From Candidatus Magasanikbacteria bacterium RIFOXYC2_FULL_42_28 (lineage in GTDB: Bacteria; Patescibacteria; ABY1; Magasanikbacterales; GWA2-37-8), in the NCBI GenBank assembly GCA_001784435.1, contig MFQZ01000002.1, forward strand, positions 48,350 to 112,349: a DNA stretch of 64,000 nucleotides, written 5' to 3'. The translations under genes were made by a program, and so were the position numbers. Position 1 is the first letter of the stretch; every line of letters starts with the position of its first letter. The notes beneath the pieces are model-generated. The model did no database searches and was not told where the DNA came from. It worked only from the letters and a program-made list of their open reading frames with translations. Shown piece after piece: positions 43,145-51,410 of this stretch.

Positions 43145-44608
43145 TCACACTTTCGCTAATGCCACCTGTATTCGCCTCAAAACTTCATCTTTATCAAGCA
43201 CCACCGCGATTTCAAACGGCCCGGGCGATTTGTCTTGGCCAGACAAAGCCACACGCAAAGGCCACAAGACCGCGCCATTGGTGTAACCATTATCTTTTAT
43301 CCACTGTATTACCTGCTTTTCTAAATCATTTTTATCTTTCAAATCAATTTTCTCTAACCAAACTAACAATTCTCCTAAAACTTTTTTTGCTTCCTCGGTC
43401 GTGCTTTTTTTAAATACCAACATCTCCGCCGGATAATCTGGCAATTCAAAAATAAAATTAACCGCCCCCGGCAATTCCGCTAAAGTCGTCACTCGCTCTT
43501 TCTCCAATCCAATCACATTCGCGAAATCTTCAATCTTCAATCTTAAATCTTTAATCTTGTTGCCAAAAAACGGCAAAGCCAATTCAGCAACCTGCTCATT
43601 AGAAAGTTGCCGTAAATAATACTTATTATACCAATCCAATTTTTCCAAATTAAATACCGCGCCGGATTTATTAACTTTTTCTAAAGAAAATTCTTTGGCT
43701 AATTCCGCCAGTGAAAAAATCTCACGGTCATCGCCCGGATTCCATCCTAAAAATGCCACGAAATTTATTAACGCTTCCGGTAGATATCCTTTTTTAACAT
43801 AATCCCCGACCGCCACATCGCCCTGACGCTTACTTAATTTGGATTTATTGGCATTAAGTAATAACGGCAAATGCGCGAACATCGGTTTTTCCCAACCAAA
43901 GCATTCATACAAATAAATATGTTTAGGCGTGCTGGGAAGCCATTCATCGCCACGAATAACATGCGTTATGGCCATCAGATGGTCGTCAACCACTACCGCC
44001 AAGTGATAAGTGGGAAAGCCGTCGGTTTTAAGCAAAACTTGGTCATCCACCAATTCGTTTTTAAAACTAACCTTGCCTTTGATTAAATCATTAAACTCCG
44101 TCATGCCGGTTTTGGGCATTTTTAAACGCACGGTGTACGGCGCGCCCGCGGTCAAATTCTTTTTTATTTCGGCCACATCCATTTCTCGACAATGACCATC
44201 ATACCCCATCGGCCTATTAGCCGCGCTTTGTTTGGCCCGACATTCTTCCAAGCGCTCGGCCGTACAAAAACAATAATAAGCAAAACCCTTTTCCAACAAA
44301 ATATTCGCGTGCTGTTCGTAAATTTTTAATCGTTTGGATTGTAAATATGGTCCATACTCGCCTTTTTCTATCACATCATTATTTTCAAATTCAACCACAC
44401 CCTCGTCCGGTGCTATGTCCGCCCAATTTAAAGATTCTAAAATTGCCGGAATTGCGCCTTCCACCGAACGCTTTTGGTCGGTGTCTTCCACGCGTAAAAT
44501 AAACTTGCCGTTATTTTGTTTGGCGACTAAATAAGCATACAATGCCGTGCGCAAACCGCCGACATGTAAAAATCCGGTTGGTGAGGGGGCGAAGCGAGTA
44601 CGAATCAT
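43145..44608 (-). CDS. gltX: Glutamyl-tRNA synthetase
   Basis: Class I synthetase charging tRNA-Glu. 487 residues: HIGH-type PSPTGFLHVGGLRTALY, YYCFCTAERLEECR, AHLPLLLNANKSKLSKRQGD (KLSKR as KMSKS motif), then the anticodon-binding domain. Residues about 350-362 (NKIKDLRLKIEDF) are encoded by a family C repeat, in frame. Whether it also charges tRNA-Gln cannot be told. Four bases downstream of the methyltransferase. Confidence 0.95.
   Translation of the reverse strand: MIRTRFAPSPTGFLHVGGLRTALYAYLVAKQNNGKFILRVEDTDQKRSVEGAIPAILESLNWADIAPDEGVVEFENNDVIEKGEYGPYLQSKRLKIYEQHANILLEKGFAYYCFCTAERLEECRAKQSAANRPMGYDGHCREMDVAEIKKNLTAGAPYTVRLKMPKTGMTEFNDLIKGKVSFKNELVDDQVLLKTDGFPTYHLAVVVDDHLMAITHVIRGDEWLPSTPKHIYLYECFGWEKPMFAHLPLLLNANKSKLSKRQGDVAVGDYVKKGYLPEALINFVAFLGWNPGDDREIFSLAELAKEFSLEKVNKSGAVFNLEKLDWYNKYYLRQLSNEQVAELALPFFGNKIKDLRLKIEDFANVIGLEKERVTTLAELPGAVNFIFELPDYPAEMLVFKKSTTEEAKKVLGELLVWLEKIDLKDKNDLEKQVIQWIKDNGYTNGAVLWPLRVALSGQDKSPGPFEIAVVLDKDEVLRRIQVALAKV
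43523..43560 (-). repeat. Family C repeat inside gltX
   Basis: Minus strand ACAAGATTAAAGATTTAAG then ATTGAAGATTGAAGATTTC, the same AAGATTxAAGAT words as in the tagA-like gene (45475) and upstream of the EamA gene (46492). In gltX it codes for KIKDLRLKIEDF. Confidence 0.65.
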
Positions 44609-44612
44609 AAAT

Positions 44613-45179
44613 TTATGGTTTTTTAAATTCTAATTTTATTGGAACATTCCTTTTTCTGGACTGATACGCCTCGACGACAGTATTTTCACCAACCAATTTT
44701 AAACCGCTAAAATGCTCAACTACACGGACAAAATTTTTCGGCAACCAATCGGGTGTATATGTTTCCGCTATTGTTAATTTACCACCATTTTTTAAAACGC
44801 GATAAATTTCTCGCAAAATTTCTTCCATTTGTTCCGTGGCAATAGTGAAAACATTCCTAGCAACAACCTCGTCAATCGAGCTGTCGGCAAATGGCATTTT
44901 TTTAGCATCAAACGCGGCTAAATGAATTTTTTCGGCACGCTTATCTTTACGCGCCAATTTTTCCAAATTTTCAGTGGCAAGCAAAGACAAAGTATCAGCG
45001 TGTCTATCACCGGCTATATATAAATCAAACGGCGCTGACGGCCATTCGCCTTTAACCGGAGCCGGCACGGCGCCAGCACCAATTTCTAACACAATCCTTT
45101 TCTGTTTTTCTGATTCCAACTTTTCTGCCGGCTGGCTCGGCTCTCGTGGTGCTAAATCAATCCGTCTTCTCTCTGGCAT
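44613..45179 (-). CDS. Class I SAM-dependent methyltransferase
   Basis: 188 residues from MPERRRIDLAP. Rossmann methyltransferase motif I RIVLEIGAGAVPAPV, acidic motif II IAGDRH, motif around FDAKKMPFADSSIDEVVARN and EILREIYRVLKNGGKLTIAE. Substrate unknown. It overlaps the TagA-like gene's 3' end by 23 bases in another frame; a start 42 bases further upstream is possible but gives a hydrophobic non-family prefix. Confidence 0.8.
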   Translation of the reverse strand: MPERRRIDLAPREPSQPAEKLESEKQKRIVLEIGAGAVPAPVKGEWPSAPFDLYIAGDRHADTLSLLATENLEKLARKDKRAEKIHLAAFDAKKMPFADSSIDEVVARNVFTIATEQMEEILREIYRVLKNGGKLTIAETYTPDWLPKNFVRVVEHFSGLKLVGENTVVEAYQSRKRNVPIKLEFKKP

Positions 45180-45954
45180 AAAAATACAAAAACTTAACCG
45201 TGGCATTAAAAATGCGACCAAAACGCTTGGGTTCGCACGCCAATCGATATACCCATTCTAACCCAATTTGACGAAAAAATAAAGGGGCGCGAGAAACATG
45301 GCCGGAAATGTAGTCCAAACTCCCGCCGACGCCCATAGCAATTTTTACCGACGGTAATTTTGGCAAAAATTCGTTTATCCATTTTTCTTGTTTTACTTGG
45401 CCAAAGGCGACGAAGAGAATGTCGGGTTTAGCTACATCAATCTCATCAATTACCATCTGATTTTCTAAAATATTCAACGAAGATTGAAGATTGAAGATCG
45501 AAGATTGTGAGACGTGATTTAATCTTAAATCTTTATTCTTCATTCTTAAATCAATTTTCGGCCCAACATTTGATCCAACTATTTTTAAACTCGGAAATTT
45601 TGTTTGCAAATTTATTTCTGCCAAATTCAAAACCGCGCGATCGCCCGTCCCCAACAAAAACACACTCTTCCCCAACACCTCGGCCAACCCACACAACTCC
45701 AAAACAAAATCTACGCCGGTCAAACGCTTAATTTTAAAACCACTTACTAATTGTATGCCAAACCCATCACACAAATTCAAATCCCCACTATTCAAAATAT
45801 TTTTAAATTCCACGTCTTTTTGCGCGAACACGAGCATTTCGGGATTGGGAGTAAAAATTTTCTTTGGTAAATTACCAAATAAAAAACTCTCGGCCAGTTG
45901 TCTGGCTTCGGTTTTGGTGACGCTGTCAATTTTTACGCCTAAAATTTTTGGCAT
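45157..45954 (-). CDS. WecG/TagA/CpsF-family glycosyltransferase
   Basis: 265 residues of family GT26, which add N-acetylmannosamine(-uronate) or similar sugars to lipid-linked GlcNAc in surface polymers. Motifs: KIFTPNPEMLVFAQ, LNLCDGFGIQLVSG, VFLLGTGDRAVL, VAFGQVKQEKWI and GVGGSLDYISGHVSRAPLFF, ending RQIGLEWVYRL. Between residues 133 and 160 is an in-frame insert (DLRMKNKDLRLNHVSQSS and following) encoded by a family C repeat. The insert sits in a loop between strands, so function may be kept. Confidence 0.88.
   Translation of the reverse strand: MPKILGVKIDSVTKTEARQLAESFLFGNLPKKIFTPNPEMLVFAQKDVEFKNILNSGDLNLCDGFGIQLVSGFKIKRLTGVDFVLELCGLAEVLGKSVFLLGTGDRAVLNLAEINLQTKFPSLKIVGSNVGPKIDLRMKNKDLRLNHVSQSSIFNLQSSLNILENQMVIDEIDVAKPDILFVAFGQVKQEKWINEFLPKLPSVKIAMGVGGSLDYISGHVSRAPLFFRQIGLEWVYRLACEPKRFGRIFNATVKFLYFYAREKTD
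45475..45556 (-). repeat. Family C inverted repeat inside the TagA-like gene
   Basis: Left side (+ strand) AAGATTGAAGATTGAAGATC, right side AATCTTAAATCTTTATTC then TTCATTCTTAAATC: imperfectly complementary arms around GTGAGACGTGATTT. It adds about 28 codons without breaking the frame. Confidence 0.7.
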
Positions 45955-45964
45955 AATTTTTCAT

Positions 45965-46066
45965 TGTCATCCCGAGCGTAGCCGAGGGATCCCTTAAAGT
46001 AATCATTTTACTAATGCCAGCGTTAAGGGATTCCTCCGCTCCTTGCGACAGTCGGTCGGAATGACA
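45965..46066. repeat. Intergenic family B-like repeat
   Basis: Ends TGTCATCCCGAGCGTAGCC and GGTCGGAATGACA; inside, GGGATCCCTTAAAGTAATC and GCGTTAAGGGATTCCTCCGC are complementary. A nested hairpin of about 100 bases between the TagA-like and EamA genes. Confidence 0.75.
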
Positions 46067-46069
46067 AAG

Positions 46070-46492
46070 TTATTTTAAACTAATAATAATCGCCCCGCCA
46101 ACCATCAGTAACGCCCCCAACGCCACTCGCCAACTCAACGCCTCACCCAAAAACACGGCCGCGAGCAAAACAACAAACACCAAACTTAAGCGATCAATCA
46201 CAACCACGCGCGTTGCCAAACCAACTTTCAGCGCCATAAAATAAAACAACCACGACAGCGCTCCGGAAATACCTGCCAAAAAAATAAACCACCATTCGCG
46301 AGCAGACAAAGAATGAAAGTTTGTGCTATTGAATTTTCCCAAAAACAAACTCGTCAAAACCAAAAATCCGGCCATAATAAGCGAGCGCACAGTCGTGGCA
46401 AAAGTGGAATCAATATTTTTCAAACCCATTTTCGCGAAGATCGCGACGCCGGCGGCGGTGATGGCGGATAAGAAGGCGAGGATTAGCCACAT
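46070..46492 (-). CDS. EamA-domain (half-size DMT) membrane protein
   Basis: 140 residues with five hydrophobic helices forming a single EamA repeat: WLILAFLSAITAAGVAIFAK at the start and GEALSWRVALGALLMVGGAI at the end are typical. Full drug/metabolite transporters have two such repeats; single-repeat members act as dimers or are small-multidrug-like. Substrate unknown. The gene starts beside a family C repeat. Confidence 0.8.
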   Translation of the reverse strand: MWLILAFLSAITAAGVAIFAKMGLKNIDSTFATTVRSLIMAGFLVLTSLFLGKFNSTNFHSLSAREWWFIFLAGISGALSWLFYFMALKVGLATRVVVIDRLSLVFVVLLAAVFLGEALSWRVALGALLMVGGAIIISLK

Positions 46493-46548
46493 ATTGAAGA
46501 TTAAAGATTGAAGATCCGCAAGTATTTATGGTATAATTATACCATGAT

Positions 46549-46576
46549 TTGACAAGAAATTACAATATGTTATACT
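46549..46576 (+). promoter_or_regulatory. Promoter of clpB
   Basis: TTGACA (46549-46554), 16-base spacer, TATACT (46571-46576). The start point would fall within the CIRCE element that follows, about 445 bases before the clpB ATG. Confidence 0.75.
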
Positions 46577-46577
46577 A

Positions 46578-46604
46578 TTATCACTCTACTGGTGAGAGTG
46601 ATAA
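46578..46604 (+). promoter_or_regulatory. CIRCE element (HrcA operator)
   Basis: TTATCACTC-N9-GAGTGATAA, a perfect dyad that differs from the CIRCE consensus TTAGCACTC-N9-GAGTGCTAA at one position per arm. Placed right after the -10 box, where HrcA binding blocks transcription until heat shock. It predicts HrcA control of clpB. Confidence 0.85.
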
Positions 46605-46610
46605 GATTTA

Positions 46611-46653
46611 AAAATAGAAGCCCCCGGACATCGCATATTAGCGAGCCGGGGGC
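46611..46653 (-). terminator. GC-rich terminator of the minus-strand mini-unit
   Basis: GCCCCCGG / CCGGGGGC stem (46620-46653) with an inner CGC/GCG pair, followed on the minus strand by TTCTATTTTT. It closes the GC-rich segment that starts near 46860 and lies just 15 bases from CIRCE. Confidence 0.75.
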
Positions 46654-46768
46654 AGACCTCCTTTTGATGCACCCTGAGGCGCATCGACAGCTTTGGCCAC
46701 CGTGCGTCCGAGGACGTGGGGTGGCACGTTGAGGAAAACCCGATCTCAGTGACCGAACAGCCGAAGGG

Positions 46769-46840
46769 TCACATGAGGAAGGGGAGAATCTTGGCCAAGA
46801 AGATCGTGGTCATCTTGAACCCGAAGATCAAGATCTGCAT
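46769..46840 (-). CDS. 23-residue hydrophobic peptide with strong ribosome-binding site
   Basis: Minus strand: AAAGGAGG, five bases, ATG, then codons for QILIFGFKMTTIFLAKILP and FLM, TGA. Third codon positions are almost all G or C, unlike the surrounding genes. The peptide is hydrophobic with two lysines, like leader peptides or small type I toxins. An overlapping + strand frame (46773-46859, RKGRILAKKIVVILNPKI...) is also open but has a weaker ribosome site. No homologue recognised. Confidence 0.45.
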   Translation of the reverse strand: MQILIFGFKMTTIFLAKILPFLM

Positions 46841-46868
46841 TTCGGCCTCCTTTCAATAATAAAATAAC

Positions 46869-46907
<39 letters not shown>

Positions 46908-46943
46908 GCGCAAGACACGAGCGCACTCCCACTCCCTCTTATT

Positions 46944-46964
46944 CTCCCTCTCGGGCAGAGGGAG
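46944..46964 (+). other. GC-rich hairpin in the clpB leader
   Basis: Perfect stem CTCCCTCT / AGAGGGAG with loop CGGGC. No U-tract follows, so not a normal terminator. Part of the 445-base leader whose remaining sequence up to 47027 shows no other structure or gene. Confidence 0.55.
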
Positions 46965-47027
46965 ACAACGAACGACACGACACTCACCCTAATCAACTAT
47001 TAAACCAATAAACTAATCACCCACACT

Positions 47028-49670
47028 ATGGCTCCTCAAAACTTCACCAACAAATCTCAAGAAATGATCCAGCGCGCGGCTGGGATTGCCGGCAAAAATA
47101 ATTTTCCGCAGGTGGAACCGCCCCATCTTTTTTTCGCTTTTTTGGAAGACGAAGAAAATATTGTGGTTTCAATTTTGCGCAAACTTAATGTTAATTTAAT
47201 TGCTTTGCGCGCCGATATCCAGTCCCTCATTGACAAACTCCCCCGCCCGTCCGGCCAAGTTCAGCAAGGCGGTGTTGGTCAAATTTTACTTGGGCCCGCG
47301 ATGATGTATATTTTCCAAACGGCCGGCCAAGAAGCGCAAAAAATGAAAGACGAATATATCAGCGTGGAACATTTATTGCTCGCTTTTTTGGTTAGTAAAA
47401 ATCCGGTGAGTGAACTGTTGGAAAAAAATGGAATTAGTTATGACAAAACATTACAAGCGCTCGTAGCCGTGCGTGGTAATCAACGGGTGGACTCGCCCGA
47501 ACCGGAAACTAAATACAATGCTTTAGAAAAATACGGAAAAAATTTAACTGATCTCGCGCGCAAAGAAAAAATTGATCCGGTAATCGGACGCGATGATGAA
47601 ATTCGGCGCGTGATGCAAATTTTATCGCGCCGAACAAAAAATAATCCGGTATTAATCGGCGAACCGGGCACGGGCAAAACCGCCATTGCCGAAGGACTGG
47701 CGCAACGGATTGTTAATAACGATGTCCCCGACTCTCTGCGTGACAAAGAAATTTTCGCGTTAGATATTGGCTCGCTTGTGGCCGGCACCAAATTCCGCGG
47801 TGAATTTGAAGAACGGTTAAAGGCGGTTTTAAAAGAAATCAACGCCTCGGCCGGAAAATATATTTTGTTTATTGACGAACTGCACACCATTGTTGGCGCG
47901 GGATCAAGTGAGGGTTCGGTGGACGCGGCCAATCTCTTGAAACCAATGCTCGCGCGCGGAGAATTACATTGTATTGGCGCGACCACTTTAAAAGAATATC
48001 AAAAATACGTGGAAAAAGACGCGGCTTTGGAACGCCGTTTCCAACCGGTAATGGTAGCCGAGCCATCCGTGGACGATGCCATCGCGATTTTGCGCGGAAT
48101 TAAAGAAAAATACGAAGTTCATCACGGTGTACGCATCACGGACGCGTCAATTTTGGCAGCGGTTAATTTATCTTCTCGCTATTTATCGGATCGATTTTTA
48201 CCGGACAAAGCGATTGATTTAATGGACGAAGCGGCCTCGGCCTTACGACTGGAAATAAATTCTATGCCCGAGGATTTGGATAAAATGAAACGCGCGATGA
48301 TAAAATTAGAAATTGAAAAACGCGCTTTGAAAAAAGAAAAAGACGAGGACTCGCGCGAACGGTTGAATAAATTAGAAAAAGAATTAGCGGAATTAAAAGC
48401 CAATAGCGCCGAATTGGAAGCCAAATGGCAAAATGAAAAAACCATCATCAGTAAAATTCACGAAAACAAACGTCAAATTGACCAATTGAAACAGCAGGCC
48501 GATATTGAGGAACGCAAAGGCGATTTACAAAAAGTGGCCGAGGTGCGTTATGGAAAAATTCCATTGCTGGAAGGTGAAATTCGCCAGGATGAAAAAAAAT
48601 TAGCGGACTTGCAAAAAAGCCACGGGATTTTAAAAGAAGAAGTTACGGACGAAGACATCGCCGGCGTCGTCGCGCGCTGGACCGGAATTCCGATTGTGAA
48701 AATGTTACAAACCGAATCCGAACGCCTGATTAAAATGGAGGATGAATTAGGCAAACGCGTCATTGGCCAAAGTGAAGCCGTTAAAGCGGTATCCAACGCC
48801 ATCCGCCGTTCACGCGCGGGCATTGCCGAACCCAATCGCCCCATTGGCTCCTTTATCTTTTTGGGCCCGACCGGTGTAGGCAAAACCGAACTCTCCAAAG
48901 CGCTCGCCGAATTTATGTTTGACTCCGCCGACGCTCTCGTGCGCGTGGATATGAGTGAATATATGGAAAAGCACGCCACCAGCAAACTCGTCGGCTCCCC
49001 GCCCGGCTATGTGGGCTATGAAGAAGGCGGACAACTCACCGAAATCGTCCGCCGCCGACCGTATTGCGTAATATTATTGGACGAAGTGGAAAAAGCGCAT
49101 CCGGATGTGTTTAATATCTTATTGCAAATTTTAGATGAAGGCCATGTTACCGATGCCAAAGGCCGAACGGTAAATTTCAAAAACACGGTGATAATTATGA
49201 CCTCCAACATCGGAAGCCAAATGATTTTGGACACCAACCGCAAAGGCGAATTTGGTTTTGAAGATTCTCACGGCAAACGCGGTAAAAAAACCGAAGATTC
49301 CGTGCGCGCCAAAATTATGGATTTGCTCAAAGATCATTTCCGCCCAGAATTTTTGAATCGCATTGATGAGACCATAATTTTTGAAGCATTAGGCGAAGAA
49401 GAAATTCAAAAAATTGTGGAATTGCAACTCACGGAATTAGCCAAACGATTAACTGATAAAAAAATCACGCTAAAAATTGATCCGGCGGTGAAAAAATATC
49501 TGGCCAAGGAAGGATATAATCCGGATTATGGCGCGCGGCCGTTGAAGCGGATAATTCAGACGGAGTTGTTGGATAAATTGGCGTTTGCGCTAATTACGGG
49601 GGATGTTGCGGAAGGACAGGTGGTGGAGATTGGGGTGGAGAAGGGTAAAATTATATTGTCATCCAAATAA
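47028..49670 (+). CDS. clpB: Disaggregase ClpB
   Basis: 880-residue hexameric AAA+ chaperone that pulls polypeptides out of aggregates with DnaK. N-domain (FTNKSQEMIQRAAGIAGKN), D1 with GEPGTGKTA and ILFIDELHTIVGAG, a coiled-coil M-domain (about 405-530), D2 with GPTGVGKTE and VILLDEVEKAHPD, and C-terminal GYNPDYGARPLKRIIQ. Both ATPase sites are intact, in contrast to the membrane Clp at 7850. No ClpP-binding loop expected. Controlled by the CIRCE promoter 450 bases upstream. Confidence 0.95.
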   Translation: MAPQNFTNKSQEMIQRAAGIAGKNNFPQVEPPHLFFAFLEDEENIVVSILRKLNVNLIALRADIQSLIDKLPRPSGQVQQGGVGQILLGPAMMYIFQTAGQEAQKMKDEYISVEHLLLAFLVSKNPVSELLEKNGISYDKTLQALVAVRGNQRVDSPEPETKYNALEKYGKNLTDLARKEKIDPVIGRDDEIRRVMQILSRRTKNNPVLIGEPGTGKTAIAEGLAQRIVNNDVPDSLRDKEIFALDIGSLVAGTKFRGEFEERLKAVLKEINASAGKYILFIDELHTIVGAGSSEGSVDAANLLKPMLARGELHCIGATTLKEYQKYVEKDAALERRFQPVMVAEPSVDDAIAILRGIKEKYEVHHGVRITDASILAAVNLSSRYLSDRFLPDKAIDLMDEAASALRLEINSMPEDLDKMKRAMIKLEIEKRALKKEKDEDSRERLNKLEKELAELKANSAELEAKWQNEKTIISKIHENKRQIDQLKQQADIEERKGDLQKVAEVRYGKIPLLEGEIRQDEKKLADLQKSHGILKEEVTDEDIAGVVARWTGIPIVKMLQTESERLIKMEDELGKRVIGQSEAVKAVSNAIRRSRAGIAEPNRPIGSFIFLGPTGVGKTELSKALAEFMFDSADALVRVDMSEYMEKHATSKLVGSPPGYVGYEEGGQLTEIVRRRPYCVILLDEVEKAHPDVFNILLQILDEGHVTDAKGRTVNFKNTVIIMTSNIGSQMILDTNRKGEFGFEDSHGKRGKKTEDSVRAKIMDLLKDHFRPEFLNRIDETIIFEALGEEEIQKIVELQLTELAKRLTDKKITLKIDPAVKKYLAKEGYNPDYGARPLKRIIQTELLDKLAFALITGDVAEGQVVEIGVEKGKIILSSK

Positions 49671-49671
49671 T

Positions 49672-49792
49672 TGTCATTCCCGTGAAAACGGGAATCCAGT
49701 CGCCGTTTGTCATTCCGAGCGAGGCCTCGCGGCCGACGAGGAATCTCTGTCTCACTTTCTGTCATCCCGAACTTGATTCGGGATCTCTGTCC
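49672..49792. repeat. Three tandem family B-type hairpins after clpB
   Basis: TGTCATTCCCGTGAAAACGG, then TGTCATTCCGAGCGAGGCC with GGCCGACGAGGAATCTC, then TGTCATCCCGAACTTGATTC with GGGATCTCTG. Each unit starts TGTCATyCC and can fold alone. The remaining bases to 49958 are AT-rich and show no gene. Confidence 0.7.
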
Positions 49793-49958
49793 GATTGGAT
49801 TGGAATTGACTGATGGGTGGATTTGGAGTAAAGTTATTTTAACTACTATCGTATTTATGATCACACAGCACGTCGAATTCAATAGATACAAAAACAAGCA
49901 AAATCGTGTGAGCGTGATTATAAGCAATAAATTAAAATTTATTATCTAATTTATATAT

Positions 49959-50192
49959 ATGCAACCACAAGACAAAAGAAAAACAAGCAACTTAAAAGAG
50001 CGTTTAAAAACAACGCTGGTGGTTACAATAATTGTTGTAATTTTATTTTACTTCGGAATCAAAACTGATTACTTAATTATCGGTTTAATTATTTTTATGT
50101 CGGGAGTTTTTACTTATTTTACACTTGACTATGATAACGATATAGATGACATTAAAAAAGACATCGAAGAAATAAAAAATAAAATTAAATAA
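49959..50192 (+). CDS. Small two-helix membrane protein
   Basis: 77 residues: basic N-terminus (KRKTSNLKERLKT), helices TTLVVTIIVVILFYFG and YLIIGLIIFMSGVFTYFT, then an acidic-basic tail DDIKKDIEEIKNKIK that could form a coiled coil. No family recognised. First of five small membrane proteins in a row on this strand. Confidence 0.6.
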   Translation: MQPQDKRKTSNLKERLKTTLVVTIIVVILFYFGIKTDYLIIGLIIFMSGVFTYFTLDYDNDIDDIKKDIEEIKNKIK

Positions 50193-50215
50193 TTCACCAA
50201 AAAATACTATAAAAT

Positions 50216-50593
50216 ATGAAATCCGAGATATTAATACTCATTGGTTCGTTAGGAGGTGTATTTATAGGTGCATTTTTTTCAATGATTGCCACAATAATTT
50301 CCAAATATTATGATAATAAGATTGATCTAAGAAAATCATACATCAATGCCGCAATAACTGACTGGAAGCAAGCATACGAAACCGCAAAAGAGCGCAATCT
50401 TAAAGTTCTTCCGTTTGCGGCTTATTTGATTAGTCATGTAAAAATATTTGATGCTATCACAAACAATAAAATATCCACGGACGAATTGAAAGAAATGCTT
50501 GATGAAGGAAGTGCAATGTGGAATATGTGGTTAGAAAGAGACAAAAAAACTAAGCAAGAAATAAAAAATACTTTAGACAATAACAACGCATGA
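50216..50593 (+). CDS. Single-pass membrane protein
   Basis: 125 residues: one N-terminal helix (ILILIGSLGGVFIGAFFSMIA) and a soluble helical cytoplasmic domain (NAAITDWKQAYETAKERN, TDELKEMLDEGSAMWNMW). Function unknown. 23 bases after the previous gene. Confidence 0.6.
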   Translation: MKSEILILIGSLGGVFIGAFFSMIATIISKYYDNKIDLRKSYINAAITDWKQAYETAKERNLKVLPFAAYLISHVKIFDAITNNKISTDELKEMLDEGSAMWNMWLERDKKTKQEIKNTLDNNNA

Positions 50594-50636
50594 CACGGAA
50601 CATCTGACTCACGAACGAAACAGAACTATTTTTTTT

Positions 50637-50897
50637 ATGGTCAATATTAAAAAATATCTTACAATTGAAAATCTTGGCTTGTTTTTTGGTATGATTGGCT
50701 CAGTCACAATTGCGCTTGCTTTGGGCGAATTACCATGTGGGGGAAAAGATGGCGGTGGTGTAAGTGGCTGTTTTAAGGCGACTGGCACACTAACAGAATA
50801 TCCAATAGTGTATTTTTTGAGTAAAACAAAGTTCTATACAGGTATTTTTCTTTTATTTTTAGCTTTTGTATTACAAATCAAACCCATAAAAAAATAA
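50637..50897 (+). CDS. Small two-helix membrane protein with two cysteines
   Basis: 86 residues. Helix IENLGLFFGMIGSVTIALAL, an extracytoplasmic loop PCGGKDGGGVSGCFKATG whose two cysteines could form a disulfide, and a C-terminal helix TGIFLLFLAFVLQI. Function unknown. Confidence 0.6.
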   Translation: MVNIKKYLTIENLGLFFGMIGSVTIALALGELPCGGKDGGGVSGCFKATGTLTEYPIVYFLSKTKFYTGIFLLFLAFVLQIKPIKK

Positions 50898-50920
50898 TTT
50901 TAATTAATAATTTATTCACT

Positions 50921-51076
50921 ATGAAAAATACCGTCAAAATAATCTTTTTAATAGGGTGGGCTTTATACGGAATATACGAACTTCTGATCAAGAAGGAAAA
51001 AGAAATAAAATTAACAAGACTAGAATTTTTTGGTCTATGGTTTATAGCGCTGATAGTGTTAATTGGCGAAAATTAA
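50921..51076 (+). CDS. 51-residue small membrane protein
   Basis: Hand-found frame: KNTVKIIFLIGWALYGIYEL, a charged middle (LIKKEKEIKLTRLEF) and a second helix FGLWFIALIVLIGEN, then TAA. Two-helix topology fits its neighbours. Starts 23 bases after the previous stop, a spacing like that between its neighbours. Confidence 0.5.
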   Translation: MKNTVKIIFLIGWALYGIYELLIKKEKEIKLTRLEFFGLWFIALIVLIGEN

Positions 51077-51135
51077 ACACATCACCTAAAACGAGATACC
51101 CGACAGCGCTTTTAAAAAATATTAAAAATTAATTT

Positions 51136-51378
51136 ATGAAACAACTTAAAATGTATTTAACATGGCCAATTATTTTCATAGCGTGTTGGTATTTTTTTAA
51201 TTTCACAGTGGCCGCCGTTGTCGGACTTCTTTATTTACATGTCATGATGCTTTTGTTGGCCAATTTACTTGATAAATATAAAGAGGCACTGGCCAAGATT
51301 GCTGAACATATTACTAAAAAAGAAGGTTTTCATAATGAAACTTTAAAAAACTTATTTACTGGCGAGGATCTTGTTTGA
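51136..51378 (+). CDS. Small two-helix membrane protein
   Basis: 80 residues: helix WPIIFIACWYFFNFTVAAVVG and LYLHVMMLLLANLL, then a charged C-terminus (DKYKEALAKIAEHITKKEGF). Its stop overlaps a possible TTG start of the next gene, but that gene more likely starts at 51411. Confidence 0.6.
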   Translation: MKQLKMYLTWPIIFIACWYFFNFTVAAVVGLLYLHVMMLLLANLLDKYKEALAKIAEHITKKEGFHNETLKNLFTGEDLV

Positions 51379-51410
51379 TAAAAAAAATTTTACATCGTCT
51401 AACAACGAAT

